This document shows, piece by piece, positions 7,522 to 15,965 of a stretch of DNA of 64,000 nucleotides. The first letter of the stretch is position 1, and each line of letters opens with the position of its first letter. A program made the position numbers and the translations under genes. This DNA is from Tumebacillus algifaecis (GTDB taxonomy: Bacteria; Bacillota; Bacilli; Tumebacillales; Tumebacillaceae): assembly GCF_002243515.1 (NCBI RefSeq), contig NZ_CP022657.1, forward strand, positions 3,249,001-3,313,000, read 5' to 3'. The notes under the pieces are model-generated. The model was not told the DNA's origin. It did no database searches and saw nothing but the letters and a program-made list of their open reading frames with translations.

Positions 7522-7767
7522 ATGGAAAAACCGGTGATCACACTGGCCTATTGCAACTCTTGAAACTATTTACCCAAAGCCGTCAGGTTGACGGACGAAC
7601 TTCTTGCCCACTTCACGACGAAAATCGGTGAATTCACGCTGATCCCAAGCAGCGGCGGCGTTTTTGAAATCACCTTTGATGGAGAATTAATCTTCTCCAA
7701 AAAAGAGTTGGGACGCTTTCCAAACGACGGCGAAGTGCTGGAACTCTTCAAGCCGCGAATTCCCTAA
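7522..7767 (+). CDS. SelT/SelW/SelH (Rdx) family selenoprotein with in-frame UGA
   Basis: Reading from the ATG at 7522 (behind AAAGGGGG) gives MEKPVITLAYCNS, then TGA at 7561-7563, then NYLPKAVRLTDELLAHF and the family hallmarks IPSSGGVFEI and LIFSKKELGRFP, ending at TAA 7765-7767. The TGA falls exactly at the second position of the CxxC/CxxU redox motif (Cys11, Sec14), so the product is an 81-residue selenoprotein. A hairpin 16-31 nt after the UGA fits a bacterial SECIS. Ordinary gene callers would stop at codon 13. The family has a thioredoxin-like fold and a presumed redox role. Requires selA, selB, selC and selD elsewhere in the genome. Confidence 0.88.
7579..7595 (+). promoter_or_regulatory. 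Candidate bacterial SECIS hairpin
   Basis: CCGTCA (7580-7585) pairs perfectly with TGACGG (7589-7594) around the loop GGT. It begins 16 nt after the UGA, and a G is the first loop base, as expected for SelB recognition in bacteria. Confidence 0.65.
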
Positions 7768-7774
7768 CATAACG

Positions 7775-7812
7775 AAAGGCAGCCCGGATTCTCACAGGCT
7801 GCCTTTTTCTTT
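7775..7812 (+). terminator. Rho-independent terminator of the selenoprotein gene
   Basis: AAGGCAGCC / GGCTGCCTT stem with a 13-nt loop, then TTTCTTT. It may also act on the opposing pseudokinase gene. Confidence 0.85.
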
Positions 7813-9313
7813 ATTGAGAGACGTAAAATGTGACATCGGTACCTTGTGGCGCTTGGGTACCTGCCTCCGGAGACTGGCTGTGCACCGTACCGGAAGGCGT
7901 ATCGCCTTGATTGATATAAAACTTATAGTGATACCCGTGTTTGAGCATCAACTGTTCTGCTTCCTGTTTGCTCAAACCGCGCAGATCGGGTACCTGACCG
8001 ACTTCCGTTTGCTGTCGAGGACTCTGACCATTCGGAAGTTCGTTGCGCTCCCCCGGTTGTTGCGCAGCATCGGCCGTACCGTTTACGGTCAGGATGATCA
8101 TCTCTCCCTGCCCTTTCACGCTGGTACCGGGATCGACCGACTGGCGATAAATCTTACCTTTCGTCTCCCCGTCTTCTGTCGCGCTGTATACCCATTGTAT
8201 CTTCGCTTCCGGATAGCCATTGCCAGACAGCACCTGCACCGCTTCCCGCTCCGTCTTGCCCAGCAGATTCGGCATCGCAAACTGTCTGGTCGTTTGCTGG
8301 TTGGCGCCGGTCGAAGCGGTTGACGTATCATCGCCAAGCGACCACCACAGTCCTCCGATCAAGAGCACGACCAAGACGAGTATTCCAACATAGGGCAGGA
8401 TCGAAAAGCGCTTCGGCGTACTTTGCTCCGCCACTTTTTTGGCAAACTCCATATGCCGTAGCTTCGCGACCTTTTCCATCCCTTCTTGCGCCGCATCAAC
8501 CATCGAATCCTTCATCCGCTCCAGATAGGATGCGTTCTGCTCACGTTCTGCTCGCGCCGGCAACGGACGATCCGCCAGTTGGCCTAACGCATGGTGCACC
8601 GCCTTCACATCGCGATGCAAGTCGTGAATCGATTCATAACTTCCCTGCGCCAAAAAGCCCAATGCTCGCAGCACCACGCGCTCAGCGCGTTCAGGCAGCC
8701 AATGATGTTCTGCACCCGCCTCTTTCAGGCTGGCCTGCACCTCCTGTATCACCTGTGGTACTGGTGACAGATGTGAGTATGGTTTGCCTGTCAGCATCTC
8801 ATAGAGTAGCACGCCGATCGTGCGAATCAGATCCAGCTCCGTCTGCGCTCGCCCTGAAAGCAAAGGCCCGTACCCGATCACCTTGAGGAAGCCATCCTGA
8901 TTGATCAGCACGCTGTTCGGCTCGATCGAAATCTCCACGATCCCATGCTTCTCCGCTTGCACCACCGCGCTGGATAACTGCCGTGCGATGTCGATCACCG
9001 TTTTGGCCTGCACTCTGCCTTGCACGCGCATCCAACGGCTCAGTGTATCCCCTTCCAAATCTTCCGTAATCAAATAAATGCCATCCGCTTCCACGACCAC
9101 ATCATATACGCCTAGCAGATGCGGATGATGCAGCCCGGCTGCTTTGGCAATCTGCTGTTCCCAATGTTGACGGTTCGAATCCGTCACGTTTCCCGACAGG
9201 CGCTTCACCGCCACTTGACGCCTCAGCGATTCATCGTATGCCAAAAATAGATCGGATGCACCGCCGATCGCTTCCTGCAGCCGATACCGGCCTGCCAAGA
9301 CTCGCTCGTTCAT
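7811..9313 (-). CDS. PASTA-domain Ser/Thr kinase homologue, probable pseudokinase
   Basis: 500 residues: kinase-like domain (about 8-270), transmembrane helix (about 305-327, PYVGILVLVVLLIGGLWW) and two extracellular PASTA repeats (about 344-413 and 440-500). The VAVK lysine (Lys37) is present. The catalytic HRD is replaced by E127-I128-S129, the following K and N by E131 and S134, and DFG by G147-Y148-G149. The glycine loop is also poor. PASTA kinases sense lipid II or muropeptides, so this may be a catalytically dead sensor or scaffold. The start at 9313 follows GGGGGG; the upstream frame to 9394 has no ribosome site. Confidence 0.85.
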   Translation of the reverse strand: MNERVLAGRYRLQEAIGGASDLFLAYDESLRRQVAVKRLSGNVTDSNRQHWEQQIAKAAGLHHPHLLGVYDVVVEADGIYLITEDLEGDTLSRWMRVQGRVQAKTVIDIARQLSSAVVQAEKHGIVEISIEPNSVLINQDGFLKVIGYGPLLSGRAQTELDLIRTIGVLLYEMLTGKPYSHLSPVPQVIQEVQASLKEAGAEHHWLPERAERVVLRALGFLAQGSYESIHDLHRDVKAVHHALGQLADRPLPARAEREQNASYLERMKDSMVDAAQEGMEKVAKLRHMEFAKKVAEQSTPKRFSILPYVGILVLVVLLIGGLWWSLGDDTSTASTGANQQTTRQFAMPNLLGKTEREAVQVLSGNGYPEAKIQWVYSATEDGETKGKIYRQSVDPGTSVKGQGEMIILTVNGTADAAQQPGERNELPNGQSPRQQTEVGQVPDLRGLSKQEAEQLMLKHGYHYKFYINQGDTPSGTVHSQSPEAGTQAPQGTDVTFYVSQ

Positions 9314-9573
9314 GTCAATCCCCCCGTCGTTTTCCCCGCGCGTGTTTCGAAAATAATGATCATCTCTGGTCATCATATACGTTATACGTAACAAGATCGT
9401 GGATTATGCGGGTGAAGTTGCTACTATTCTATACCGACTTTCCAATCGAAAGTCGCAAAGCACTAGATTGTAACAGAATTGTTACCTTGCGCGTAGTCGG
9501 CCCTAGCATAAACCGTTCCTGCCCTGCATATCAATCTCGTAAACCACTTGCTAGGAACGGAGGAATCTCTAAG

Positions 9574-9993
9574 ATGTACAAACACATGATCATTCTGCAA
9601 AAAAACGCTGCCTCACAGCTCCTCACAGAAATCGCATCTGCACCGACCTCAGTTTTTGCAGCCGCTCTGCTCACCATCGGATCAGCGGCCGAAGCACTCG
9701 AGATCCTGGACACGCTCGTCTGGGAACAGGTGGTCCTCGCCGCCTCTGACACGGACTGCTCGGTAGCATTGGAAATCGCGGCCGTCTTGCCCACTCGCAT
9801 CTCGGCGTTGTTACTGCTCAATCCGCAACGCCCAAGCCTCCCTGATGCTTTCGAGATTCCAACTCTACTCGTTACTACTGACGGTCAAGAGTTTCCAGCC
9901 CCGTCGAGTCATGAACACTTTTGCCTGCATGACAATCCAAGCGCTCATCTCAGCGAGATCATCAGTGCTTTCTTGACCCTTCGCGTCGCTTGA
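9574..9993 (+). CDS. Degenerate alpha/beta-hydrolase-like protein
   Basis: 139 residues from the ATG at 9574, preceded by CGGAGGAA. The middle (QVVLAASDTDCSVALEIAAV, then LPTRISALLLLNPQ) aligns in pattern with the nucleophile elbow and following helix of alpha/beta hydrolases, but the GxSxG is replaced by ASDTDC. The protein is about half the family's usual length. It is either a non-catalytic remnant or a distinct small protein. The upstream open frame to 9238 has no ribosome site. Confidence 0.6.
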   Translation: MYKHMIILQKNAASQLLTEIASAPTSVFAAALLTIGSAAEALEILDTLVWEQVVLAASDTDCSVALEIAAVLPTRISALLLLNPQRPSLPDAFEIPTLLVTTDGQEFPAPSSHEHFCLHDNPSAHLSEIISAFLTLRVA

Positions 9994-10106
9994 ACTGTTC
10001 TGCCTTTCCCTTGGTTTGACGAACAAAAAGTGGCAAATGTTTCTTCCTTTCCGATATAATACAAGAAAGAGGCTGCGTTCTCAAAATGCTGAAGGGAGGG
10101 ACAGCC

Positions 10107-10562
10107 ATGACGCCGCATGTGCAAAAGCTGCAGATCAATTACAAGACCCTTGAGGAATTTCGGAAATTCCGTGAAAACGGCTTGGAAGAGCTGTCGATGT
10201 TGGAGGATTTAAAAGCAGACCTGGTCGAAGACCACACCGATTCGCCATTTTACGGGATCTATGAAGAGGGCAAACTGGTTGCCCGCATGAGCCTGTATCA
10301 GATCAATGAAAAATATGACCGTTACTTCGAACCGCCCACCACCTACCACGAGCTGATGAAGCTAGAGGTATTGCCCGGATATAAAGGCAAAGGCTACGGC
10401 GCCCAAATGGTCCAACATGCCAAGACGCAAGGTCTACCGATCAAAACGAACGTCAGACTAGGCGCACAAGACTTCTTCCTCCAACTCGGGTTTAAGCCGG
10501 TCAAATACGACCCGGTTCGCGACCGTGGAGAGAACCCGTACGTCTGGCATCCAGAAGCGTAA
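10107..10562 (+). CDS. GNAT family N-acetyltransferase, YlbP-like
   Basis: 151 residues. The acetyl-CoA binding segment is LEVLPGYKGKGYGAQMVQHA, with the GNAT core around it and the tail PVRDRGENPYVWHPEA, which resembles the YlbP group of Bacillales. The substrate is not known. The start at 10107 follows GAAGGGAGGG; the in-frame ATG at 10086 lies ahead of this site and is unlikely. A terminator follows directly. Confidence 0.85.
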   Translation: MTPHVQKLQINYKTLEEFRKFRENGLEELSMLEDLKADLVEDHTDSPFYGIYEEGKLVARMSLYQINEKYDRYFEPPTTYHELMKLEVLPGYKGKGYGAQMVQHAKTQGLPIKTNVRLGAQDFFLQLGFKPVKYDPVRDRGENPYVWHPEA

Positions 10563-10575
10563 ACCACATGATCGA

Positions 10576-10614
10576 CTGGGCGTGCACCTTTTGACGCCCA
10601 GTTCTTTTTCTTGT
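10576..10614 (+). terminator. Rho-independent terminator
   Basis: ACTGGGCGT / ACGCCCAGT stem followed by TCTTTTTCTT, after the acetyltransferase gene. Confidence 0.9.
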
Positions 10615-10659
10615 ACACTTACTGTTGATATTTCTGTCCTGTTAGAAAGGAGGCAGCAG

Positions 10660-10854
10660 ATGCTGACCCCTGATAAAATCGAACGAATCAACGTGCTGGC
10701 CCGCAAGAAGAAAGCAGGCACGCTGACTCCGGAAGAAACGAAGGAACAACAAGCGTTACGCGAAGAGTACCTCTCCGTGTTCCGACAAAGCTTCCGCAAC
10801 CAACTCGATGCGATCGAGATTGTCGATGAAGACGACCCCTCGCCAAAACACTAA
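10660..10854 (+). CDS. DUF896 (UPF0291, YnzC-like) protein
   Basis: 64 residues with the two-helix DUF896 pattern: MLTPDKIERINVLARKKKAG, then LTPEETKEQQALREEYL, then FRQSFRNQLDAIEIVD. The family is small, cytosolic and widespread in Firmicutes, without an agreed function. The start follows AAAGGAGG. Terminators lie on both sides, so it is a single-gene unit. Confidence 0.92.
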   Translation: MLTPDKIERINVLARKKKAGTLTPEETKEQQALREEYLSVFRQSFRNQLDAIEIVDEDDPSPKH

Positions 10855-10863
10855 CTCGCATTA

Positions 10864-10897
10864 AGGGCGCCGATCAATCATCGGCGCCCTTTCTACT
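10864..10897 (+). terminator. Rho-independent terminator of the DUF896 gene
   Basis: GGGCGCCGAT / ATCGGCGCCC perfect stem with loop CAATC, then TTTCTACTCTTTT. Confidence 0.9.
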
Positions 10898-10975
10898 CTT
10901 TTCACGCCCCCACCGCTTGCGGTGCTCCCGATTTCGAAGTCACAGCAGCACGATTCCACACGCGATGTACCACGC

Positions 10976-11010
10976 AAAAAACCACCTCTTCGCATCTTGA
11001 AGAGGTGGTA
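10976..11010 (-). terminator. Rho-independent terminator of the thiI-side transcript
   Basis: Minus-strand perfect 11-bp stem ACCACCTCTTC / GAAGAGGTGGT followed by TTTTTT. Confidence 0.9.
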
Positions 11011-11014
11011 CCTT

Positions 11015-11158
11015 TTACCCAACCTGACGTACCAATCGACGCAACACATACCACATCTGTTTGCGGCGGTAATACATGTCTCTCAGTTCCATCACGCCCG
11101 CCACGATCCCCGCGATCGTCGAGACGACACGAAGCATACGTATCACTTTCCTAGCCAC
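11015..11158 (-). CDS. Small basic protein (47 aa), unknown
   Basis: A GTG-initiated frame with GGGAGGAG upstream encodes a 47-residue protein starting MARKVIRMLRVVSTIAGIVA and ending MWYVLRRLVRQVG. It has a weakly hydrophobic segment flanked by many arginines, so peripheral membrane association is possible. A strong terminator follows within 5 nt of the stop, which supports expression from the same strand as thiI. No known family. Confidence 0.55.
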   Translation of the reverse strand: MARKVIRMLRVVSTIAGIVAGVMELRDMYYRRKQMWYVLRRLVRQVG

Positions 11159-11230
11159 CGTCTCACGCTCCTCCCAACAAAATGGTGTTCTGGGAATAGT
11201 GTGTCCGAGGACAAACGGTGCTATGTGAAC

Positions 11231-12424
11231 TTACAAACTCTCAGCTCGCGTATACAAAACCGACTCCGTTTTCTCCAACGCTTCGGCGACCAACGCCTCC
11301 ACATCGAGCAGTTCCTCCGCTCGCTCCGCTTCATGGAGTTTCGGACGAGTCTTCGGATTTTTCGGCGTAAAGATCGTGCAGCAATCCTCATACGGTAAAA
11401 TCGAAGTCTCGTACGTGCCGATCTTCTTGGCGATCTCCATGATGTCGCGCTTGTCCATCGCCACCAGCGGACGCAGGATCGGCATGTTCGTCACATGGTT
11501 GATCGTGTACATGCTCTCCAGCGTCTGACTTGCCACCTGCCCGAGCGATTCTCCAGTGACCAGTGCCAAAGCCTTGCGCTTATGGGCCAGTTTCTCAGCG
11601 ATACGCATCATAAAGCGGCGCATGATCGTGATCGAGTATTCCTCCGGGCAATGCTGACGAATCGCCTTCTGAATCTCCGTAAAATGCACATTGTGTAGTC
11701 GAACGCGCGCGCCGTGTTTGGCAAGGATCTTCGCGAGGTCGTTCACCTTCTCTTGCGAACGCTCACTGGTAAACGGGAACGAATGGAAATGGATCGCCTC
11801 CACCGTCGCTCCACGCTTCATCGCCAGCCATCCGGCCACCGGGGAATCGATGCCGCCTGAGAGCAGGAGCATGACCCGTCCCGACGTGCCGACCGGCAGA
11901 CCGCCTGGCCCGTCAATCACATCGCACATCACATACGCCTTCGTCTCGCGCACTTCAACGGTCAGCGTCAGTTCCGGTTTGCGAACATCGACCTTTAACA
12001 GGTCCGGGCCGGTGTTGGAGAGCACGTAGCGACCCACTTCTTTCATAATCTGCGGCGATTCCAACGGAAACAGCTTGTTGGCGCGGCGTGCCTCGACTTT
12101 AAATGTGACCGGAGTTTGCCGTTTCTCCAATGCGTCACGCACAACGCGCAGCGCGGTCTGTTTGATCTGCTCCATGTCCAGTTCCGCTTCGGCCACCGGA
12201 GAGATCGATGAGACGCCCATCACCTGCGTCAACTGCTCCGCCACTTCTTGCGGGTCTGCCTCTCCTACATTTACTTCGATGCGACCGCCCGTTCTGGCGA
12301 TCTTCACACCCATCCCTTTGACAGACAGGCGCATGTTTTCCAGCAATGCTTTCTCAAATTGCGGGCGGTTCTTACCCTTGATGGCAATTTCACCGCCCAT
12401 GCGAACGATAAACGTTGTATACAT
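11231..12424 (-). CDS. thiI: tRNA 4-thiouridine synthase ThiI
   Basis: 397 residues: N-terminal ferredoxin-like and THUMP domains (to about residue 165), then a PP-loop ATPase domain with LLLSGGIDSPVAGW. It adenylates U8 of tRNA and receives sulfur from a cysteine desulfurase. There is no C-terminal rhodanese domain, as in Bacillus ThiI. The desulfurase gene lies immediately upstream on the same strand with a 6-nt gap, reproducing the thiI-partner arrangement known in Bacilli. Confidence 0.96.
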   Translation of the reverse strand: MYTTFIVRMGGEIAIKGKNRPQFEKALLENMRLSVKGMGVKIARTGGRIEVNVGEADPQEVAEQLTQVMGVSSISPVAEAELDMEQIKQTALRVVRDALEKRQTPVTFKVEARRANKLFPLESPQIMKEVGRYVLSNTGPDLLKVDVRKPELTLTVEVRETKAYVMCDVIDGPGGLPVGTSGRVMLLLSGGIDSPVAGWLAMKRGATVEAIHFHSFPFTSERSQEKVNDLAKILAKHGARVRLHNVHFTEIQKAIRQHCPEEYSITIMRRFMMRIAEKLAHKRKALALVTGESLGQVASQTLESMYTINHVTNMPILRPLVAMDKRDIMEIAKKIGTYETSILPYEDCCTIFTPKNPKTRPKLHEAERAEELLDVEALVAEALEKTESVLYTRAESL

Positions 12425-12430
12425 CTTGAC

Positions 12431-13585
12431 CTACCTCCGTGAAAACAGTCGCAAATCTTCAACACTGGACTTCAAAGCTGCCAGCAGCGCATCCACATCT
12501 TCGCGGGTTGTCGCAGCATCGAGCGAAATTCGCACCGCGCCCTCCAACTGTTTCTCTGGCAACCCCATCACTTTCAGCACACGAGAGTATATCTTATCTT
12601 TGGAAGAACAAGCCGACCCGGTCGAGACGAACACCCCGTGCGTTTCCAGCGCATGCACGAGCACTTCGCCGCGCACCCCTTCGAATGACACGTTGACCAC
12701 ATGCGGGGCTGCCTCCTGCGGCGTATTGATCCGCACGTTAGGAATCTGCGCTACGATCTGTTCGATGATTGTATCACGCAGTTTCTTTAGCTCTGCCATC
12801 GCTTGCGGCATCTCCCGCATCGTCCGCTCCACAGCGACGCCAAATCCGACGATCCCTGGCACATTTTCCGTACCGGAGCGCAGCCCCTTTTCCTGACCGC
12901 CGCCGTAAAACATCGGGGTCAGCTTCAAGCCTTCGCGCACGTAAAGCGCCCCAACCCCTTTAGGTCCGTGGATCTTATGCGCAGAAACGGCGAGCAAGTC
13001 GATCCCCGCGTCCTTGATCTTCAATGGCAGCTTGCCCAACGCCTGGACCGCATCGACGTGAAACAGCGTCTTGTGCTTCTCTTTCAGAAACGCACCGATC
13101 TCGCGAATCGGCTGCAGCGCGCCCGTTTCATTGTTCACATACATCACCGAAACCAACACGGTGTCTTCACGCCACGCGGCTATCACCTCGTCCACATCGA
13201 TCAAGCCATCACGACCGGCTCCGACAAACGTCACTTTCCAGCCGCGAGCTGCTAACTCCTGTGCCGCATCATAGACGCAGGGATGCTCAATCCCGGTGGT
13301 GATGATGTGCTTCCCGCGCGAAGCATATTGCTCTGCTGCGCCAAACAAGGCAAGATGATTCGCCTCTGTGCCGCTTGAGGTGAACACGATCTCGCTTTTC
13401 TTGACCGCAAGCGCTTTGGCCAGACGCTCTCTGGCTTTGTCCACTTCCTTCTCGGCGAGCAGACCTTTTTTATGTAAGGATGACGGATTACCATAGTTGC
13501 TTTCCATCATCGCAACCATCGCCTCGATCACTTCCGGATACGGTTTGGTGGTCGCGCTGTTATCGAGATAAATCTCCCGTTTCAT
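12431..13585 (-). CDS. Cysteine desulfurase, ThiI partner (NifZ/IscS type)
   Basis: 384-residue class V aminotransferase-fold enzyme that takes sulfur from cysteine with PLP. It has IYLDNSATTKP at the N-terminus, the PLP lysine in SAHKIHGPKG, and the persulfide cysteine loop GVFVSTGSACSSKDK. Its position immediately before thiI indicates that it feeds sulfur to tRNA 4-thiouridine (NifZ role) rather than to Fe-S clusters. Cytosolic homodimer by family. Confidence 0.94.
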   Translation of the reverse strand: MKREIYLDNSATTKPYPEVIEAMVAMMESNYGNPSSLHKKGLLAEKEVDKARERLAKALAVKKSEIVFTSSGTEANHLALFGAAEQYASRGKHIITTGIEHPCVYDAAQELAARGWKVTFVGAGRDGLIDVDEVIAAWREDTVLVSVMYVNNETGALQPIREIGAFLKEKHKTLFHVDAVQALGKLPLKIKDAGIDLLAVSAHKIHGPKGVGALYVREGLKLTPMFYGGGQEKGLRSGTENVPGIVGFGVAVERTMREMPQAMAELKKLRDTIIEQIVAQIPNVRINTPQEAAPHVVNVSFEGVRGEVLVHALETHGVFVSTGSACSSKDKIYSRVLKVMGLPEKQLEGAVRISLDAATTREDVDALLAALKSSVEDLRLFSRR

Positions 13586-13662
13586 CTTCTACACCCCACC
13601 TCTCGGGGCACTGCCAGCCCATAGTTCTACTATAATTCCCTGATGCATCGCTCCTCATTATA

Positions 13663-13691
13663 CAAAAAGAGCCGCCTCATGGCGACTCTAA
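13663..13691 (-). terminator. Rho-independent terminator of the GAPDH gene
   Basis: Minus-strand AGAGTCGCC / GGCGGCTCT stem followed by TTTTTG. Confidence 0.85.
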
Positions 13692-13714
13692 TTGTCAAAT
13701 TCCCTTTGGATCGG

Positions 13715-14737
13715 TTAGCAGGATACTTTTTCTGTAAGTTTCTTACCGACAAGGCGAGCCAGATCGACCACGCGCTCGGAGTAACCCCACTCGTTGTCAT
13801 ACCATGCGATAACTTTAACCGTCTTCTCGCCAACAACCATCGTGGACAGACCATCGACGATCGAAGAGCGCGCATCGCCAACAAAGTCGATCGATACGAG
13901 CGGTTCGTCAGTAAAGCCAAGGATGCCTTTGAGCGGGCCGTCTGCCGCTTCTTTCAGCGCGGCGTTCACATCATCAACCGTAACATCTTGCGCGAGGTTG
14001 GCAACGAGGTCAACCACCGAAACGTTCGGAGTCGGAACACGCATCGAAAAGCCGTTCAATTTGCCTTGCAAGTCGGGCAACACCAAGCCGACCGCTTTCG
14101 CTGCCCCGGTCGAAGTCGGGATGATCGACTGTGCGCAAGCGCGGGCACGGCGCAGATCTTTGTGCGGGTTGTCGAGGTTGTTTTGATCGTTGGTGTAGGA
14201 GTGAATCGTCGTCATCAGACCGTTCAGGATCGTAAACTTGTCGTGCAGAACTTTCGCAACCGGAGCGAGGCAGTTGGTGGTGCAAGACGCGTTGGAGATC
14301 ACATCATGCTGATCATGGTCATACGCATCCTCATTGACACCCATGACGATCGTCACGTCTTCATCTTTGCCCGGTGCGGTGATGATCACTTTCTTAGCGC
14401 CTGCTGTGATGTGCTGGCCAGCCGTTTCTTTCGAGCGGAATTTGCCTGTCGCTTCGATGACGATGTCCACACCCAGTTCCTTCCACGGCAGATTTAACGG
14501 ATTGCGGTCGCCGACAATTTTCGTCTCACGGCCGTTCACGATGATGCTGTCATCGGTCGTCTCGATCTCTGCATTAAATTTGCCCTGCACGGAATCATAT
14601 TTCAAAAGATGCGCAAGCGCTTTCACATCGTGGGTTGCGTTGATGGCTACGATTTCGATTTGCGAATCGAGTGCAGCAGCACGGAATACCATGCGTCCAA
14701 TACGGCCAAAACCGTTAATTGCAAGTTTGATAGACAT
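13715..14737 (-). CDS. gapB: Type I glyceraldehyde-3-phosphate dehydrogenase, GapB-like
   Basis: 340 residues with [13 protein letters not shown] and the catalytic motif [12 protein letters not shown]. At the end of the second strand the sequence is VAINATHD, where glycolytic NAD-dependent GapA has a conserved Asp after Asn. Its loss, together with overall GapB-like wording ([18 protein letters not shown]), points to the gluconeogenic, NADP-tolerant type. It stands alone, without pgk, tpi or cggR, which also fits gapB. The assignment between GapA and GapB rests on pattern only. Confidence 0.85.
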   Translation of the reverse strand: MSIKLAINGFGRIGRMVFRAAALDSQIEIVAINATHDVKALAHLLKYDSVQGKFNAEIETTDDSIIVNGRETKIVGDRNPLNLPWKELGVDIVIEATGKFRSKETAGQHITAGAKKVIITAPGKDEDVTIVMGVNEDAYDHDQHDVISNASCTTNCLAPVAKVLHDKFTILNGLMTTIHSYTNDQNNLDNPHKDLRRARACAQSIIPTSTGAAKAVGLVLPDLQGKLNGFSMRVPTPNVSVVDLVANLAQDVTVDDVNAALKEAADGPLKGILGFTDEPLVSIDFVGDARSSIVDGLSTMVVGEKTVKVIAWYDNEWGYSERVVDLARLVGKKLTEKVSC

Positions 14738-14930
14738 ATATAAGTACCTCCCCAGCAGTCTGTTGCGTCAGGTTCTACCCTATTTTACACAACAAGCCGC
14801 CAATAATCCACACTATATTCGTCTAATTTGCGAAAAAGTATGTCACAATTACATTCTTTTCAAGACCTAGTCTCAATACCTAGTTCTATGTTATAATTGA
14901 AAAATCTGTGGAATGGAAGGCGGTTTGTTT

Positions 14931-15773
14931 ATGCTCCGAATCGTTACGGACAGCACTTCAGATCTTACTTCTTCGATGATCGCAGAATTTGGGATCGACA
15001 CGGTTCCTCTTAATGTGATCTTCGATGGAAAAGCATACGCTGACGGCATCGAAATCAGCAAAGAAGAATTTTATATTAAAATGGCCGAATCCAAAGTTTT
15101 GCCGACCACCTCGCAACCCAGCCCAGCTCTGATGCGGGATCGCTTCCAAAAGATCTTGGATGCAGGAGATGACGTTTATTACGTAGGCCTCGCCTCCACA
15201 CTGTCCGGTACCGTGCAGTCGGCCCGCATCGGACGTGACATGGTCACCGATCCGAACCGCGTGACGATCTACGACTCGTTGAACGCATCGTTCGGTCAAG
15301 GTTTGCTGGCACTTGAAGCAGCCAAGATGGCACGAGACGGGAGGACGGCAGAAGAAATCACGTTGCGCTTGCAAGACTTGCGCCGCCGTTTCAAGCTTGT
15401 CTTTTCGGTCGCCACCCTGGAAAATCTGCGCAAGTCCGGCCGCATCAACAATCTGGCCTTCCTGTTCGGGTCGTTGCTTTCGATCAAGCCGATCCTGATG
15501 CTCGACACCGCAGGGGTCGTGCAACAGTATGACAAGGTGCGCGGCAAGAAAAACGCGCTGGCCACTATCCTGCGTTTCGTTGAAGAGCACCAACCTGAGC
15601 CGGAGTTGCTGTTTGGTATCGGCCATGTCGCGGCTCCTGAACAGGCGGTAGAACTACAAGGTGTGCTGCATGAGCTCGGCATCACCAACACAGTGATCAT
15701 TGAAATTTCTGGCGTCATTGGCGCCCATGTCGGCATCGGCACGACCGGACTGTTCTATGTAGCCCGCTCCTAA
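14931..15773 (+). CDS. DegV family fatty-acid-binding protein
   Basis: 280 residues with the DegV opening LRIVTDSTSDLTSSMIAEFG and the lipid-pocket segment YYVGLASTLSGTVQSARIG. Family members (FakB) bind fatty acids for phosphorylation by FakA. Translation starts at 14931; the in-frame ATG at 14913 overlaps the GGAAGGCGG ribosome site. A TATAAT at 14892-14897 is the likely -10. Followed by a terminator. Confidence 0.93.
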   Translation: MLRIVTDSTSDLTSSMIAEFGIDTVPLNVIFDGKAYADGIEISKEEFYIKMAESKVLPTTSQPSPALMRDRFQKILDAGDDVYYVGLASTLSGTVQSARIGRDMVTDPNRVTIYDSLNASFGQGLLALEAAKMARDGRTAEEITLRLQDLRRRFKLVFSVATLENLRKSGRINNLAFLFGSLLSIKPILMLDTAGVVQQYDKVRGKKNALATILRFVEEHQPEPELLFGIGHVAAPEQAVELQGVLHELGITNTVIIEISGVIGAHVGIGTTGLFYVARS

Positions 15774-15780
15774 TCGATAA

Positions 15781-15821
15781 AAAAGCCACGGTTCCTGTCA
15801 AAAGGAACTCCGTGGCTTTTC
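15781..15821 (+). terminator. Rho-independent terminator of the degV-family gene
   Basis: GCCACGG / CCGTGGC outer stem with an inner TTCC / GGAA pairing, then TTTTCTG. Confidence 0.85.
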
Positions 15822-15829
15822 TGATTTTC

Positions 15830-15931
15830 TCAACCACCCACCATGTTGCCACTTTTCATAAACCAAAGGCCCAAGGCCAAAAACAACGCGCAGAAAACGA
15901 ACAGCGCGATCGATAATCGTCTCAAGAACAC
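15830..15931 (-). CDS. Candidate 33-aa single-pass membrane peptide
   Basis: GTG start at 15931 with AAAGGAGTG about 10 nt upstream. The peptide begins MFLRRLSIALFVFCALFLAL, one clear transmembrane helix, and ends FMKSGNMVGG. It lies downstream of the MidA-like gene on the same strand. The good ribosome site and membrane pattern support it; the very short length keeps confidence moderate. Confidence 0.45.
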   Translation of the reverse strand: MFLRRLSIALFVFCALFLALGLWFMKSGNMVGG

Positions 15932-15965
15932 TGGCCTTCACTCCTTTACTCGCCATTCCTGTCCA

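Noticed and set aside
7566-7751. Minus-strand 61-codon frame
   Set aside because: It is antisense to the selenoprotein gene, whose family motifs are clear.
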